The notes under the pieces: model-generated
What the model saw: only the letters and a program-made list of their open reading frames with translations
Databases searched by the model: none
Told to the model about the DNA's origin: nothing
NCBI GenBank assembly: GCA_027854065.1
Contig: JAQGEF010000008.1
Coordinates: 1-64,000 of the forward strand
Direction: 5' to 3'
DNA from: Polluticaenibacter yanchengensis
GTDB taxonomy: Bacteria > Bacteroidota > Bacteroidia > Chitinophagales > Chitinophagaceae
DNA: 64,000 nucleotides
Position numbers and translations under genes: made by a program
Part shown: positions 10,168 through 18,182 of the stretch, in pieces
Layout of the letters: every line of letters starts with the position of its first letter
Numbering within the stretch: position 1 is the stretch's first letter

Positions 10168-11085
10168 ATGAATTCATTTTTGAAAAAATCGGTGTTATTC
10201 GCTTTAATGATTTCAGGAATATATTTAGTGCTTTATGCTATCAGCATGAATTCCAAATACAAACCGAATGATTATATTGATGCCATTGTAGATAAGCACA
10301 AGCGGGTTGAAAGTATTAAAGGCAGGCAGGTATTATTAATTGGTGATTCTAATATCGCTTTTGGATTGGACAGTGATGTTATCAGTGATTCTGTGAATTT
10401 ACCTGTTACGAATATGGCATTAGAAGTTGGCCTGGGGCTTGAATTTATACTGGAAGAAGCTAAGGACCTGCTGGAGCCCAATGATGTAGCGGTCCTGAGT
10501 ATTGAGTATTTAATGACTTTGGAAGGGAGTTATATAAGTAAATACCAGGCCGGGATGGCACTACCTGTCAGCAATGACTATTTCGACAGGGATATCAATT
10601 CCGAATTAATTATTGATAACTACTTTACTAGAAAAAGATTATTTGAGTTTAATACTACAAAAATATCCAATAGGGATATTGTCTATAACAGGAAGGCTTT
10701 CAACGAATTTGGAGATTTAACTTCGCATCGGTCTAAAAAGCCTCATAAGGGAAATTTAATGTTGCCGCCTCCTCAAGAGACTGACAAAAAAGAACTAATT
10801 ACCGCAATTGATGAATTTACACAATATTGCAAGCAAAACAGGATTAGTGTTTATTATACTTTCCCGAGTATAGCGCAATCTGCTTATGCAAAAAATGCTG
10901 CACTCATTAATCAATTCACTAATCGATTGAATCAAATTGACCATTTAATATTTTTAGATGGTTCAAAGGAATCAGTTAAGCCTGACAGCCTGTTTTTTGA
11001 CTCTGTATTTCACCTGACTTATAATGAAAGGGCAAAGCGAAGTAAAATTCTTGGTAATCACTTAAAAAATGCTCTAAAGTCCTGA
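10168..11085 (+). CDS. SGNH-fold membrane-anchored protein, partner of MBOAT (copy 1)
   Basis: The protein has 305 residues: an N-terminal transmembrane helix (residues about 6-26) and then an extracytoplasmic domain. The block-I-like motif LLIGDSNIAFGLDSD places the candidate nucleophile at Ser61, and the C-terminal FDSVFHLTYNE supplies an Asp/His pair (Asp278, His282), as in SGNH/GDSL-type esterases or acyltransferases. The start is taken at ATG 10168; an upstream TTG is not credible. Seven bases separate its stop from the MBOAT start. It shares length and roughly half its residues, by eye, with the gene on the other side of the MBOAT. By analogy with AlgI/AlgJ-X and DltB/DltD, it probably accepts an acyl group moved across the membrane by the MBOAT and transfers it to a polymer; the substrate is unknown. 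Confidence 0.7.
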   Translation: MNSFLKKSVLFALMISGIYLVLYAISMNSKYKPNDYIDAIVDKHKRVESIKGRQVLLIGDSNIAFGLDSDVISDSVNLPVTNMALEVGLGLEFILEEAKDLLEPNDVAVLSIEYLMTLEGSYISKYQAGMALPVSNDYFDRDINSELIIDNYFTRKRLFEFNTTKISNRDIVYNRKAFNEFGDLTSHRSKKPHKGNLMLPPPQETDKKELITAIDEFTQYCKQNRISVYYTFPSIAQSAYAKNAALINQFTNRLNQIDHLIFLDGSKESVKPDSLFFDSVFHLTYNERAKRSKILGNHLKNALKS

Positions 11086-11092
11086 TAATATT

Positions 11093-12559
11093 ATGTTTTT
11101 TAATTCCGTTAACTACGCTGTTTTTATAGTTACTGTATTTATTATTTATTGGTTTTTCCTTAAAAAGAATAGAAACGCACAAAATATATTATTGCTGGTG
11201 GCCAGCTATATATTTTATGGTTTCTGGAATGTGAAATTTTTAAGTTTACTGGCCTTTTCAACTGCTTTAGATTATTTCTCAGGTTTAAAAATTGAAAACG
11301 CAACCACTAAATCTGCAAAAAAGTTCTGGCTATTCTTAAGCATAACGATTAACATTGGTTTCCTTGCGTTGTTTAAATATTATAACTTTTTTGTAGAATC
11401 GTTTGCTTCCCTGTTAAGTACTGCCGGCTTTCAGGCCCATCTGCCTACTTTAAACGTTATCCTGCCTGTTGGTATATCGTTCTATACTTTTCATGGTATT
11501 TCCTATATTGTAGATGTGTACTATGGAAAAATTAAAGCGGAAAAAAATCCCGTTGATTATTCCTTATTCGTGAGTTTTTTCCCCTTGTTAGTAGCGGGAC
11601 CTATAGAAAGGGCCACACACTTGCTGCCTCAAATAAAAAAAGACAGGGTGATTAATCCTGTAATGATGACGGAAGGGATGAGGTTGATTCTTTGGGGAAT
11701 GGTAAAGAAGGTCGTTATTGCGGACAGGTGTGCGGATGTGGTAAACCAATTATTTGCACAATATAAAGATTTGGGAAGCATATACCTGATTCTGGGTTGT
11801 GTGCTATTTGCAGTACAGATTTATGCAGATTTTTCTGGCTATTCAGATATCGCGTTAGGCTCTGCCAGGTTATTGGGATTTGAATTATTGAGAAACTTCA
11901 ATTATCCTTATTTCTCTAAAAATATTCCAGAATTCTGGAAGCGTTGGCATATATCATTATCTTCCTGGTTCAGAGATTACCTCTATATTCCATTGGGTGG
12001 GAGCAGGGGCTCTAAATTAAATAATGTCAGGAATGTTTTTATCATATTTATTGTAAGTGGTTTCTGGCATGGTGCTAACTGGACATTTATCGTCTGGGGG
12101 GCATTGCATGCTTTGTTCTACCTGCCGCAGATATTTAAAAAGAAACATCCCGCAGGACAAATTAAAACGATTGAACACTACCCGCTGATTCCCGGTTTCC
12201 GCCAGGTATTACAAATGATGTTGACATTTGCCATCGTTTGCCTGGCATGGGTTTACTTCCGTTCATTGAACGTTCATGAGGCCAATGAGTATATTATTAA
12301 TATTTTCAAAGGGTTTAGAGACCCTGCTGCAATTGTTAACCAAGTAAAAGAAATAGTACCAGGGTATGCCTTTTTGTTTGCGGTTCTGGGAGCATTTTTC
12401 TTTGTAGAATGGCAGGGCAGGGACCATATACATCCGCTGTATAATATTGTTACAAGAGTTAATCAACCGGTACGGTTTCTTATTTACATGATATTAGTTT
12501 TCACTATTTTATTCTCAGTTCAGCCTAAACAGGAGTCATTTATATATTTTCAGTTTTAA
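11093..12559 (+). CDS. MBOAT-family O-acyltransferase (AlgI/DltB-like)
   Basis: This 488-residue polytopic membrane protein belongs to the membrane-bound O-acyltransferase family, which moves acyl groups across the cytoplasmic membrane for O-acylation of exported polysaccharides or wall polymers. Diagnostic segments are FWKRWHISLSSWFRDYLYIP (His286) and SGFWHGANWTFIVWGALHA, whose His326 is the presumed catalytic residue. About ten hydrophobic helices are visible. The gene is enclosed by two paralogous SGNH-like genes on the same strand, forming a compact cassette. There is no glycosyltransferase or alginate gene nearby, so the acceptor polymer must be made elsewhere. Confidence 0.92.
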   Translation: MFFNSVNYAVFIVTVFIIYWFFLKKNRNAQNILLLVASYIFYGFWNVKFLSLLAFSTALDYFSGLKIENATTKSAKKFWLFLSITINIGFLALFKYYNFFVESFASLLSTAGFQAHLPTLNVILPVGISFYTFHGISYIVDVYYGKIKAEKNPVDYSLFVSFFPLLVAGPIERATHLLPQIKKDRVINPVMMTEGMRLILWGMVKKVVIADRCADVVNQLFAQYKDLGSIYLILGCVLFAVQIYADFSGYSDIALGSARLLGFELLRNFNYPYFSKNIPEFWKRWHISLSSWFRDYLYIPLGGSRGSKLNNVRNVFIIFIVSGFWHGANWTFIVWGALHALFYLPQIFKKKHPAGQIKTIEHYPLIPGFRQVLQMMLTFAIVCLAWVYFRSLNVHEANEYIINIFKGFRDPAAIVNQVKEIVPGYAFLFAVLGAFFFVEWQGRDHIHPLYNIVTRVNQPVRFLIYMILVFTILFSVQPKQESFIYFQF

Positions 12560-12635
12560 GGAATGGCCGATTTCTATCAGGAATTGACTATTATTGTACG
12601 AATCTAATTTAACTCAGTTTAAATAACCTGTTTCA

Positions 12636-13553
12636 ATGAAAGACCTTCTAAAAAAGGCGGTAATATTTTTCGTATGTTTTTGTTTAGTTTATGGTGCTTT
12701 ATATTTTATTAGCCTGAATTCCAAGTACGAGCAGAATGATTATATTACAGCTATTGTAGAAAAACATCAAAGAGCAGAGGCAATGAAAGGCCCCAAGGCG
12801 TTGGTTATCGCAGGTTCTAATATTGCATTTGGTATTGATAGTGAAATTATAGAGGATTCCATAGGTATGCCTGTGACGAATCTTGGACTAACCGGGGGAC
12901 TGGGAGCTGAATTTATTTTAAATGAAGCCAAAGCGCTTTTAAAGCCCAATGATATTGCTATTTTAAGTTTAGAGTATCTGGTAACATTAGAAGGAGATTA
13001 TCAAAATAAGTATAAAGCCAAAGAAGCACTTCCCGGTACAGCTGCTTATTTTTCAAAAGATCTGAATGCGGAACTGATCATCGCTAATTATAATATGCGC
13101 AACCGGCTTATTCATTTCGGCGATAAAAGTACCTCCAATAAGTCTCCCATTTATAATAAAACGTATTTTAACGAAAGAGGGGATTTAACTTCCCATCATG
13201 GAAAAGCACCTCTTGATAAATTAATTTCCACTGGTATTCCCAATTATAACAACTTTGATGTGGTGGATTGTATAGAAGCGTTTTCAAAGTATTGCAAACA
13301 AAATAACATAAAGCTATTTTACGCGTATCCCAGTTTGGCAGACCTTGGGTATGCCAAGTACGGTAGTTATATTGATAGGTTCGTATCCAAATTAAGCAAA
13401 ATAAATGATATTGAATTTATTGGAGATTTCCGGTCATCTGTGCAGCCCGATAGTTGCTTTTACGATTCCATATTTCATTTAACGGAAAATGAAAAAGTAA
13501 AAAGAAGCAGGAAGATCGGGGCCGCATTGAAAAAGATGTTACAGTTAAACTAG
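12636..13553 (+). CDS. SGNH-fold membrane-anchored protein, partner of MBOAT (copy 2)
   Basis: This paralogue of the gene at 10168 has exactly the same length (305 residues) and motif positions: an N-terminal helix (about 7-27), NSKYEQNDYI, VTNLGLTGGLGAEFILNEAK, GDLTSHHGK and DSIFHLTENE. The block I motif reads IAGSNIAFGIDSE, so the Gly-Asp before Ser61 in copy 1 is Ala-Gly here; the serine and the C-terminal Asp/His pair are kept. It follows the MBOAT after 76 bases and ends four bases before the convergent TRIC-like gene. It is either a second acyl-transfer partner with changed specificity or a non-catalytic helper. Confidence 0.7.
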   Translation: MKDLLKKAVIFFVCFCLVYGALYFISLNSKYEQNDYITAIVEKHQRAEAMKGPKALVIAGSNIAFGIDSEIIEDSIGMPVTNLGLTGGLGAEFILNEAKALLKPNDIAILSLEYLVTLEGDYQNKYKAKEALPGTAAYFSKDLNAELIIANYNMRNRLIHFGDKSTSNKSPIYNKTYFNERGDLTSHHGKAPLDKLISTGIPNYNNFDVVDCIEAFSKYCKQNNIKLFYAYPSLADLGYAKYGSYIDRFVSKLSKINDIEFIGDFRSSVQPDSCFYDSIFHLTENEKVKRSRKIGAALKKMLQLN

Positions 13554-13557
13554 CAGG

Positions 13558-14181
13558 TTATTGCTTGTATAGATTTGGCAGGCTCAGTTTCTTTTTTACC
13601 GCGTACAGGCGAATGACAAAAATACTCAAGATGCAGGTAATATCTGCAGGTACTGAATGGCTGTTTAGCTTTATGAGCGCGAAATAGATCAACCCTCCTA
13701 TAATGCACGCGGTCGCGTAAATTTCTTTTTCGAAAACCATCGGGATTTTATTCAGCAGGATATCCCTTACAACGCCGCCAAAACACCCCGTCATCGTACC
13801 CAATGCAATACAAAACCCGGGGTCAAGGCCATATTCCAGCCCTCTTTGAATACCGGATAATGTAAAAAATCCCAACCCGATACTGTCCGATATGATCAGG
13901 AACTTCGTAAAGTTCTTAATGTACTTATGAAACAGCAGTGTGATGACGTAAGTAATGAAAATAATAATGCTGTAATCACCATTACGCATCCAGCCCACAG
14001 GCAAGTGTCCGATTAAAACATCGCGCAATGTACCGCCACCCAATGCAGTTACAAATGCAATAACAAATATGCCGAAGAAATCAAGCTTTTTTTGCATTCC
14101 GGCAAACACACCGGAAATGGTAAATGCCACCAATCCTAAAATATCTATTAAACTAAGAATATCTATTTTGTCTATTGGCAT
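13558..14181 (-). CDS. TRIC-type trimeric intracellular cation channel family protein (UPF0126)
   Basis: This 207-residue membrane protein has seven predicted helices and the duplicated glycine-rich motif of UPF0126/YicG: ALGGGTLRDVLIG in the first half and GCFGGVVRDILLNKIP in the second. Prokaryotic TRIC homologues form trimeric monovalent-cation channels in the cytoplasmic membrane; the physiological role in bacteria is not settled. The start ATG at 14181 gives MPIDKIDILSLIDILG directly before the first helix. It converges on the second SGNH gene with almost no spacer. Confidence 0.88.
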   Translation of the reverse strand: MPIDKIDILSLIDILGLVAFTISGVFAGMQKKLDFFGIFVIAFVTALGGGTLRDVLIGHLPVGWMRNGDYSIIIFITYVITLLFHKYIKNFTKFLIISDSIGLGFFTLSGIQRGLEYGLDPGFCIALGTMTGCFGGVVRDILLNKIPMVFEKEIYATACIIGGLIYFALIKLNSHSVPADITCILSIFVIRLYAVKKKLSLPNLYKQ

Positions 14182-14259
14182 GGCAGTTTTTTTGCAAAGA
14201 AAAGCATTATTTGAAAATGAAACAGTATATATGACTTTACTACAGGTTTAAAGTGTTTG

Positions 14260-14378
14260 ATTGGGGGCAAGCGTCAGAGGTAATACTATTAAACATTTGT
14301 TCCGGCTACTCCGGACTCGCTGTCGCTCGGTGCTCAGGCACTGGCTCGTTCCTCGCCATCCTGCATATCCGGCTGCCT
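14260..14378 (+). repeat. Dispersed palindromic element, family 1, copy B
   Basis: The copy lies in the divergent gap between the TRIC gene and the HYC_CC_PP gene. The left tail is a diverged TTGGGGGC (14261-14268), followed by CATTTGTTCCGG, the core CTCGCTGTCGCTCGG and GGTGC pairing with GCACT (one G-T). It then carries GGCTCGTTCCTCGCC, the same module as in copy C, and ends CATATCCGGCTGCC. The rest of the roughly 370-base gap holds no gene. Confidence 0.75.
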
Positions 14379-14556
14379 TTCGTATCTATCACTTTATTCA
14401 TCTGAACCTTACCATTCAAACCTGCTTCATTTTTTATGAATTGAATTTGACACCAATCCGTAAAATTCAGCAGGTATAAAACCGGATATATTAACAAAGC
14501 AATTCTTTGAGAATTTTTAACAGGCTGATATTCAAAAATAATTATCTTTGTGGCAC

Positions 14557-14955
14557 ATGCGAAAGTTGTTACTCATACTTATAATGCTTTGCTACGTCGG
14601 TTCCACTACAGGAATTGCCATGCAGTATCATTTTTGTATGGGTGAGCTTAAAAGCGTAAGTATTCAGCAGGAAGAACATGATGATGCCTGTAACTTATGC
14701 GGCATGGACAAAGAGAAAAACGCTTGCTGTAAAGATGAAGTGGATATTGTAAAAGTATCAGACTCTCACCAGCAAAGCGGACAATACCAGTTAGCAGCTT
14801 TATACTGGCACATTTTACCTCCTGCCAGTTATTATATACTTCCCGATGCAGTAGAAAAGGATTTAAGCAGTTACTTAATTCCTAAAACAAATGCGCCTCC
14901 GGTACATCAGAATTTCGATGACTGGAATGCTTTCTATTGTATATTCCGTTGTTAG
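14557..14955 (+). CDS. HYC_CC_PP family secreted protein
   Basis: This small secreted protein (132 residues) has a signal-like N-terminus (MRKLLLILIMLCYVGSTTGIA) and the hallmarks that name the family: YHFCMGEL, the cysteine pair in CNLCGMDKEKNACCKDE, and ILPPASYY. It is rich in Cys, Met and His, which suggests metal binding. In Bacteroidetes such genes usually sit beside HMA-domain and outer-membrane genes involved in copper or other soft-metal handling, as they do here. The start is set at ATG 14557; the TTG three codons earlier overlaps a TATCTTTG box (14543-14550), which would give an almost leaderless mRNA. Biochemical function unknown. Confidence 0.75.
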   Translation: MRKLLLILIMLCYVGSTTGIAMQYHFCMGELKSVSIQQEEHDDACNLCGMDKEKNACCKDEVDIVKVSDSHQQSGQYQLAALYWHILPPASYYILPDAVEKDLSSYLIPKTNAPPVHQNFDDWNAFYCIFRC

Positions 14956-15068
14956 ATTATTTTAGTAATTCATCCTTTTAGTATAACAATACTGTTATGC
15001 AAAGGGGTTTTGTTGTTTGTATTGATGGCATCCTGTAATAATGTAAAATAGCATTACCAATGTGCAAA

Positions 15069-15232
15069 GGCTGCGGCATGCGTTGGTGGCGAGGAACGAG
15101 CCAGTGTATTTTGCAGGATGACAATCAGGACTGTTTCAATCGTAAATGTTCCTGCAAAATACACCGAGCGCAGCGGAGCCATAAGCACGCCGGTATGCCG
15201 CCCATTTAGTTACAAATGACAACAGCCCCAAT
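15069..15232 (-). repeat. Dispersed palindromic element, family 1, copy C (long-stem subtype)
   Basis: The copy is in reverse orientation. Its left tail TTGGGGCTGTT is the complement of 15221-15231. The outer stem is fully paired with one G-T: element strand CGGCGTGC with GCATGCCG. A 15-bp perfect inner stem joins GTGTATTTTGCAGGA (15104-15118) to its complement (15150-15164), closing a 31-base loop (15119-15149) unlike the loops of copies G and H. It also carries the GGCTCGTTCCTCGCC module shared with copy B. It fills most of the gap between the HYC_CC_PP and first HMA genes. Confidence 0.85.
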
Positions 15233-15278
15233 TATTGTCTTTTAAGACATTTTATCAATTACTATAATCAATTTTACA

Positions 15279-15818
15279 ATGAAATCATTCAAAATATTTA
15301 TCGTTTTATTCTTGTTATCCTTTTCTTCTTTTGCACAGTACAAAAACTTAACCATCCAGGCAGCGGGCCTTACCTGCAGTTTGTGTAGTAATACCATTAA
15401 TAAGGCTTTACAGACCTTGCCATATATAGAATCGGTTGAAACTGATTTAAAGAGTAATTTGTTTCGTGTAACCCTGAAAGACGGTGCTGTTCCTGATTTT
15501 GACCAGATCAGGCAAAAAGTGGAGGGTGCCGGATTTAGTGTGGCAAAATTGAATATTGATGTAAATTTTTCCGGTGAGCAGGTGGAAAAAGACACCCATT
15601 TAAAAATGAACGGGAAAAACCTGCATTTTGTGAATGCAAAAAACGGGAAATTAACCGGGTGGCACAATGTGCAAATTGTAGATAAAGGTTTTGTTGTATC
15701 CAATGAATATAAAAAGTTGTCAAAAAAAATTACCACGGCTTGTTTTCAGTCAGGCAAAGCAGCAACATGTTGCGATGGAATCAAAGCAGGTGAGCGTGTT
15801 TACCATGTAAGTATTTAA
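15279..15818 (+). CDS. Secreted heavy-metal-associated (HMA) domain protein
   Basis: The 179-residue exported protein has a signal peptide (residues 1-19, ending SSFAQ) and an HMA ferredoxin-like fold at about 22-90 with the metal motif GLTCSLCSNTI. The C-terminal extension, residues 95-179, contains more cysteines (TACFQSGKAATCCDG) and has no family I recognise. HMA domains bind Cu(I), Zn or Hg through the CxxC pair. Twenty-five bases separate its stop from the start of the next gene, the beta-barrel, and a second HMA protein follows that, so the three are probably one operon for metal sensing, scavenging or detoxification at the envelope. Confidence 0.85.
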   Translation: MKSFKIFIVLFLLSFSSFAQYKNLTIQAAGLTCSLCSNTINKALQTLPYIESVETDLKSNLFRVTLKDGAVPDFDQIRQKVEGAGFSVAKLNIDVNFSGEQVEKDTHLKMNGKNLHFVNAKNGKLTGWHNVQIVDKGFVVSNEYKKLSKKITTACFQSGKAATCCDGIKAGERVYHVSI

Positions 15819-15843
15819 TTTTTTTGAACTTTTATAATTGTAT

Positions 15844-16722
15844 ATGAAGAAAATTTTAGTGGGTGCTTTTTTGTTATTTACAGGTTCCTGTATAAGTGCG
15901 CAGGAATTATATATATTCAGTGATCCGGCAAGTAATGCCCCGGCAAAATCTATTGTTCCGAGAATCAATAATATGATCATGCCAATGGCATATAGCAGCG
16001 GGGTATCGTACCGGGTTTCGCCGGAAGTAATGATTGGTGTTAATAAAAACCTGATGTTGAGGGCCAATGCTTATGCGTCAGATATGTTTACCGGTAAATT
16101 TAAGTTCGAAGGCGCCTCTCTGTATGCCAAATACCGGTTTTTGAGCAATGACGATATGCACAAGCATTTCAGAATGGCTGCATTTGGTAAAATTGCTGCC
16201 AGTAATAATCCCTATTTTATTAATCATCAGGTCATATCTGGCACACCGGGAGAAACACATACAGAAACAGTAAAGCTGACTACCCAGGAGCTGAACCTGG
16301 AAGGGAACCATTCCGGTGTTCAATACGGTGTGATTGCTACCCAACTGGTAAATAAAACCGCTATTTCATTGTCAGCCTCCTCTGTTCATAAAATGAATAA
16401 CCTGGATGATCACCAAATGCTTTCAGGCTCGCCGCGAGGCGCGTTTCACTCCATCCTTTCTGCAGGATATTTATTGTTTCCGAGAAAATATGAGAATTAT
16501 AAACAGGTGAATTTTAATATTTACGGAGAAGTGATCACCCAGAAAAGTTACACAGGTAATTATTATTTTGTAGATGCCGCACCTGGGGTACAATTTATTT
16601 TTAACAGTATCAGCCGTCTCGACCTTGGTTACAGGATCCAGGTTACAGGTAATATGGACCGCTTTAGTAAGAACCAGTTTTTAATCAAATTCGAATATAA
16701 TTTTTTAAACGCTTTAAAATAA
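15844..16722 (+). CDS. Putative outer-membrane beta-barrel protein in metal cluster
   Basis: The 292-residue protein has a signal peptide (MKKILVGAFLLFTGSCISAQ) followed by alternating polar and aromatic strands and a C-terminal FLIKFEYNFLNALK, typical of an outer-membrane beta barrel. I do not recognise a named family. N-terminal PRINNMIMPMAYSSGVSYRVSP and the later HKMNNLDDHQM are Met/His-rich, which suits a metal context. It lies 25 bases after the first HMA gene and six bases before the second, so it is almost certainly co-transcribed with them; a role in metal efflux or uptake across the outer membrane is inference from position. ATG 15844 is chosen over a TTG two codons earlier. Confidence 0.6.
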   Translation: MKKILVGAFLLFTGSCISAQELYIFSDPASNAPAKSIVPRINNMIMPMAYSSGVSYRVSPEVMIGVNKNLMLRANAYASDMFTGKFKFEGASLYAKYRFLSNDDMHKHFRMAAFGKIAASNNPYFINHQVISGTPGETHTETVKLTTQELNLEGNHSGVQYGVIATQLVNKTAISLSASSVHKMNNLDDHQMLSGSPRGAFHSILSAGYLLFPRKYENYKQVNFNIYGEVITQKSYTGNYYFVDAAPGVQFIFNSISRLDLGYRIQVTGNMDRFSKNQFLIKFEYNFLNALK

Positions 16723-16728
16723 TCAATC

Positions 16729-17055
16729 ATGAAAAAAGTATTTTCTGTATTAACCATTGCGATGGTTTTAAGTGTAAGCGCTTTCGCACAAAAGAAAACC
16801 GAAACATTTGCTGTATCTGGCAATTGTGGTATGTGTAAAAACAAGATAGAAAAAGCTGCCAAAGATGCAGGGGCTACAAAAGCTACCTGGGATGACGAGA
16901 AAAAGCAGATAACTGTTGAATATAAAGCAAAGAAGACCAGTCTGGATGCTATTCAAAAGAAAATAGCTGAGGTAGGGTATGATAATGAAAAATACAAAGC
17001 AGAAACTGCTGCATACGATAAGCTGCATGGTTGCTGCAAGTATGAGAGAAACTAA
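16729..17055 (+). CDS. Small secreted HMA-domain metal-binding protein
   Basis: The 108-residue protein has a signal peptide (residues 1-20, VSAFAQ) and a single HMA fold with the ligand motif SGNCGMCKNKIEKA. A C-terminal HGCCKYERN tail adds two cysteines and a histidine. It resembles the periplasmic MerP/CopZ-like proteins widespread in Bacteroidetes metal loci. Six bases separate it from the beta-barrel gene. It probably acts as the soluble periplasmic metal carrier of the cluster; which metal is not evident. Confidence 0.88.
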   Translation: MKKVFSVLTIAMVLSVSAFAQKKTETFAVSGNCGMCKNKIEKAAKDAGATKATWDDEKKQITVEYKAKKTSLDAIQKKIAEVGYDNEKYKAETAAYDKLHGCCKYERN

Positions 17056-17062
17056 TATTTCA

Positions 17063-17133
17063 CAGTAAGCAATTGAAGGGTAAGTAGTAAACTGTGATAA
17101 AACAGTGACCTGCTTACTCTTTGCTGCTTACTG
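17063..17133. terminator. Long imperfect hairpin after the metal cluster
   Basis: The outer arms CAGTAAGC (from 17063) and GCTTACTG (to 17133) pair, as do the middle arms GTAAGTAG and CTGCTTAC, with an inner ACTGT/ACAGT stem. The whole is about 70 bases and only partly mismatched. It lies directly after the last metal gene and before the nusB promoter. It lacks a strong T-run, so it may be an mRNA end stabiliser rather than a classical terminator. Confidence 0.5.
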
Positions 17134-17188
17134 AATATGTTATTTTTTATTAAAATTTGTAAATTAATAAAGGGGATTTACTATAAAA

Positions 17189-17220
17189 TTGCTTAAAACC
17201 GTCATTTACCCTTACTTTTG
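17189..17220 (+). promoter_or_regulatory. Predicted nusB operon promoter
   Basis: TTG (17189-17191) is followed after 21 bases by TACTTTTG (17213-17220), matching the Bacteroidetes -33/-7 pattern. The start codon of nusB lies 17 bases beyond, so the leader would be very short. Confidence 0.5.
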
Positions 17221-17237
17221 CTCCCCAGTTCTTATTT

Positions 17238-18164
17238 ATGATTAGCAGAAGAAATATACGCGTAAAAGTAATGCAAAGTATTTATGCTTTGCGTGCCGAT
17301 AACAATGGAACCGTTGATAAAGGTACATTGACAAGCAGGCTAAAAAAACAGTTTGACTTAAGTTTTTCATTATTGGGTTATCAATTGTGGTTCTTAACAG
17401 AAGTTGCGCGTTATGCGGAAACAGATGCCAGTATCCGTGGCAATAAACATCTACCAACCCAGGAGGATTTGACAGTGGCTACTAAAATAGCAGGCAACGA
17501 AGTGTTGTGGCGTATTTTAGAGTCCGATTTATATAAAGATACGGTCGCTCTTTACAAATTTGACGGTTTTGAAGAAAACAAGGATATGGTAAAAGCGGCA
17601 TATAAATTATTAGTTGAATCGCCTGTTTACATTACCTATAATAATACACCTGGCAGGGACAAACGTGCTGAAAAGGAAGTATTGGAATATATTTATACGG
17701 ACCTGATGATCGCTAATGATAATTGGGTATCTTTTGTAGAAGAAAAGTACACTAACTGGGATGATGATGCAGAAATGCTACGCCAGATAGTAATGCAATA
17801 TTTACAAAAACCGGGTGTTTATACCATTTCAAATCTCATTTCACCGGATAAACGCCAGTTTGCGAATGAGCTGATCAATACGGTTTTTGAAAAAAATGAA
17901 GAGCTGGAAACAATAATAAAGCCTAAATTGCGCAATTGGGATGCAGACCGTCTTGCGTTACTGGATATGATCCTTTTACAAATGGGCGTTTCCGAATTCC
18001 TGTATTTTGAAACCATTCCTGTAAAAGTAACTATTAACGAATATATTGACCTGGCCAAAGAATACAGTACAGCTCAAAGCGGCCAGTTTGTGAATGGTAT
18101 ATTAGACAATGTGCGTAAAGAACTGGAAACAGAAAATCGTATTGTTAAAAAAAGTTTTAAGTAA
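17238..18164 (+). CDS. nusB: Transcription antitermination factor NusB
   Basis: NusB binds boxA RNA together with S10 and supports antitermination of rRNA operons. The protein is 308 residues, the long Bacteroidetes form: an N-terminal extension (MISRRNIRVKVMQSIYALRAD) and mid region, then the NusB fold in about the last 90 residues (NWDADRLALLDMILLQMGVS, then VKVTINEYIDLAKEY and SGQFVNGILDNV). It heads a same-strand group with the DUF1573 lipoprotein and yajC, an order conserved in Bacteroidetes. In relatives YbbR-like and coaE genes often follow; here a terminator comes right after yajC. Confidence 0.93.
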   Translation: MISRRNIRVKVMQSIYALRADNNGTVDKGTLTSRLKKQFDLSFSLLGYQLWFLTEVARYAETDASIRGNKHLPTQEDLTVATKIAGNEVLWRILESDLYKDTVALYKFDGFEENKDMVKAAYKLLVESPVYITYNNTPGRDKRAEKEVLEYIYTDLMIANDNWVSFVEEKYTNWDDDAEMLRQIVMQYLQKPGVYTISNLISPDKRQFANELINTVFEKNEELETIIKPKLRNWDADRLALLDMILLQMGVSEFLYFETIPVKVTINEYIDLAKEYSTAQSGQFVNGILDNVRKELETENRIVKKSFK

Positions 18165-18182
18165 AATATAAAGAATTGTTTT

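Noticed and set aside
14261..14497. Overlapping frames on both strands
   Set aside because: They are translations of repeat copy B and its flank; similar frames appear at copies A, D and E for the same reason.
15069..15232. Family 1 long-stem copies as integron attC sites
   Set aside because: They are scattered singly, without cassette arrays, GTTRRRY core sites or an integrase; only the arm/loop logic is similar.
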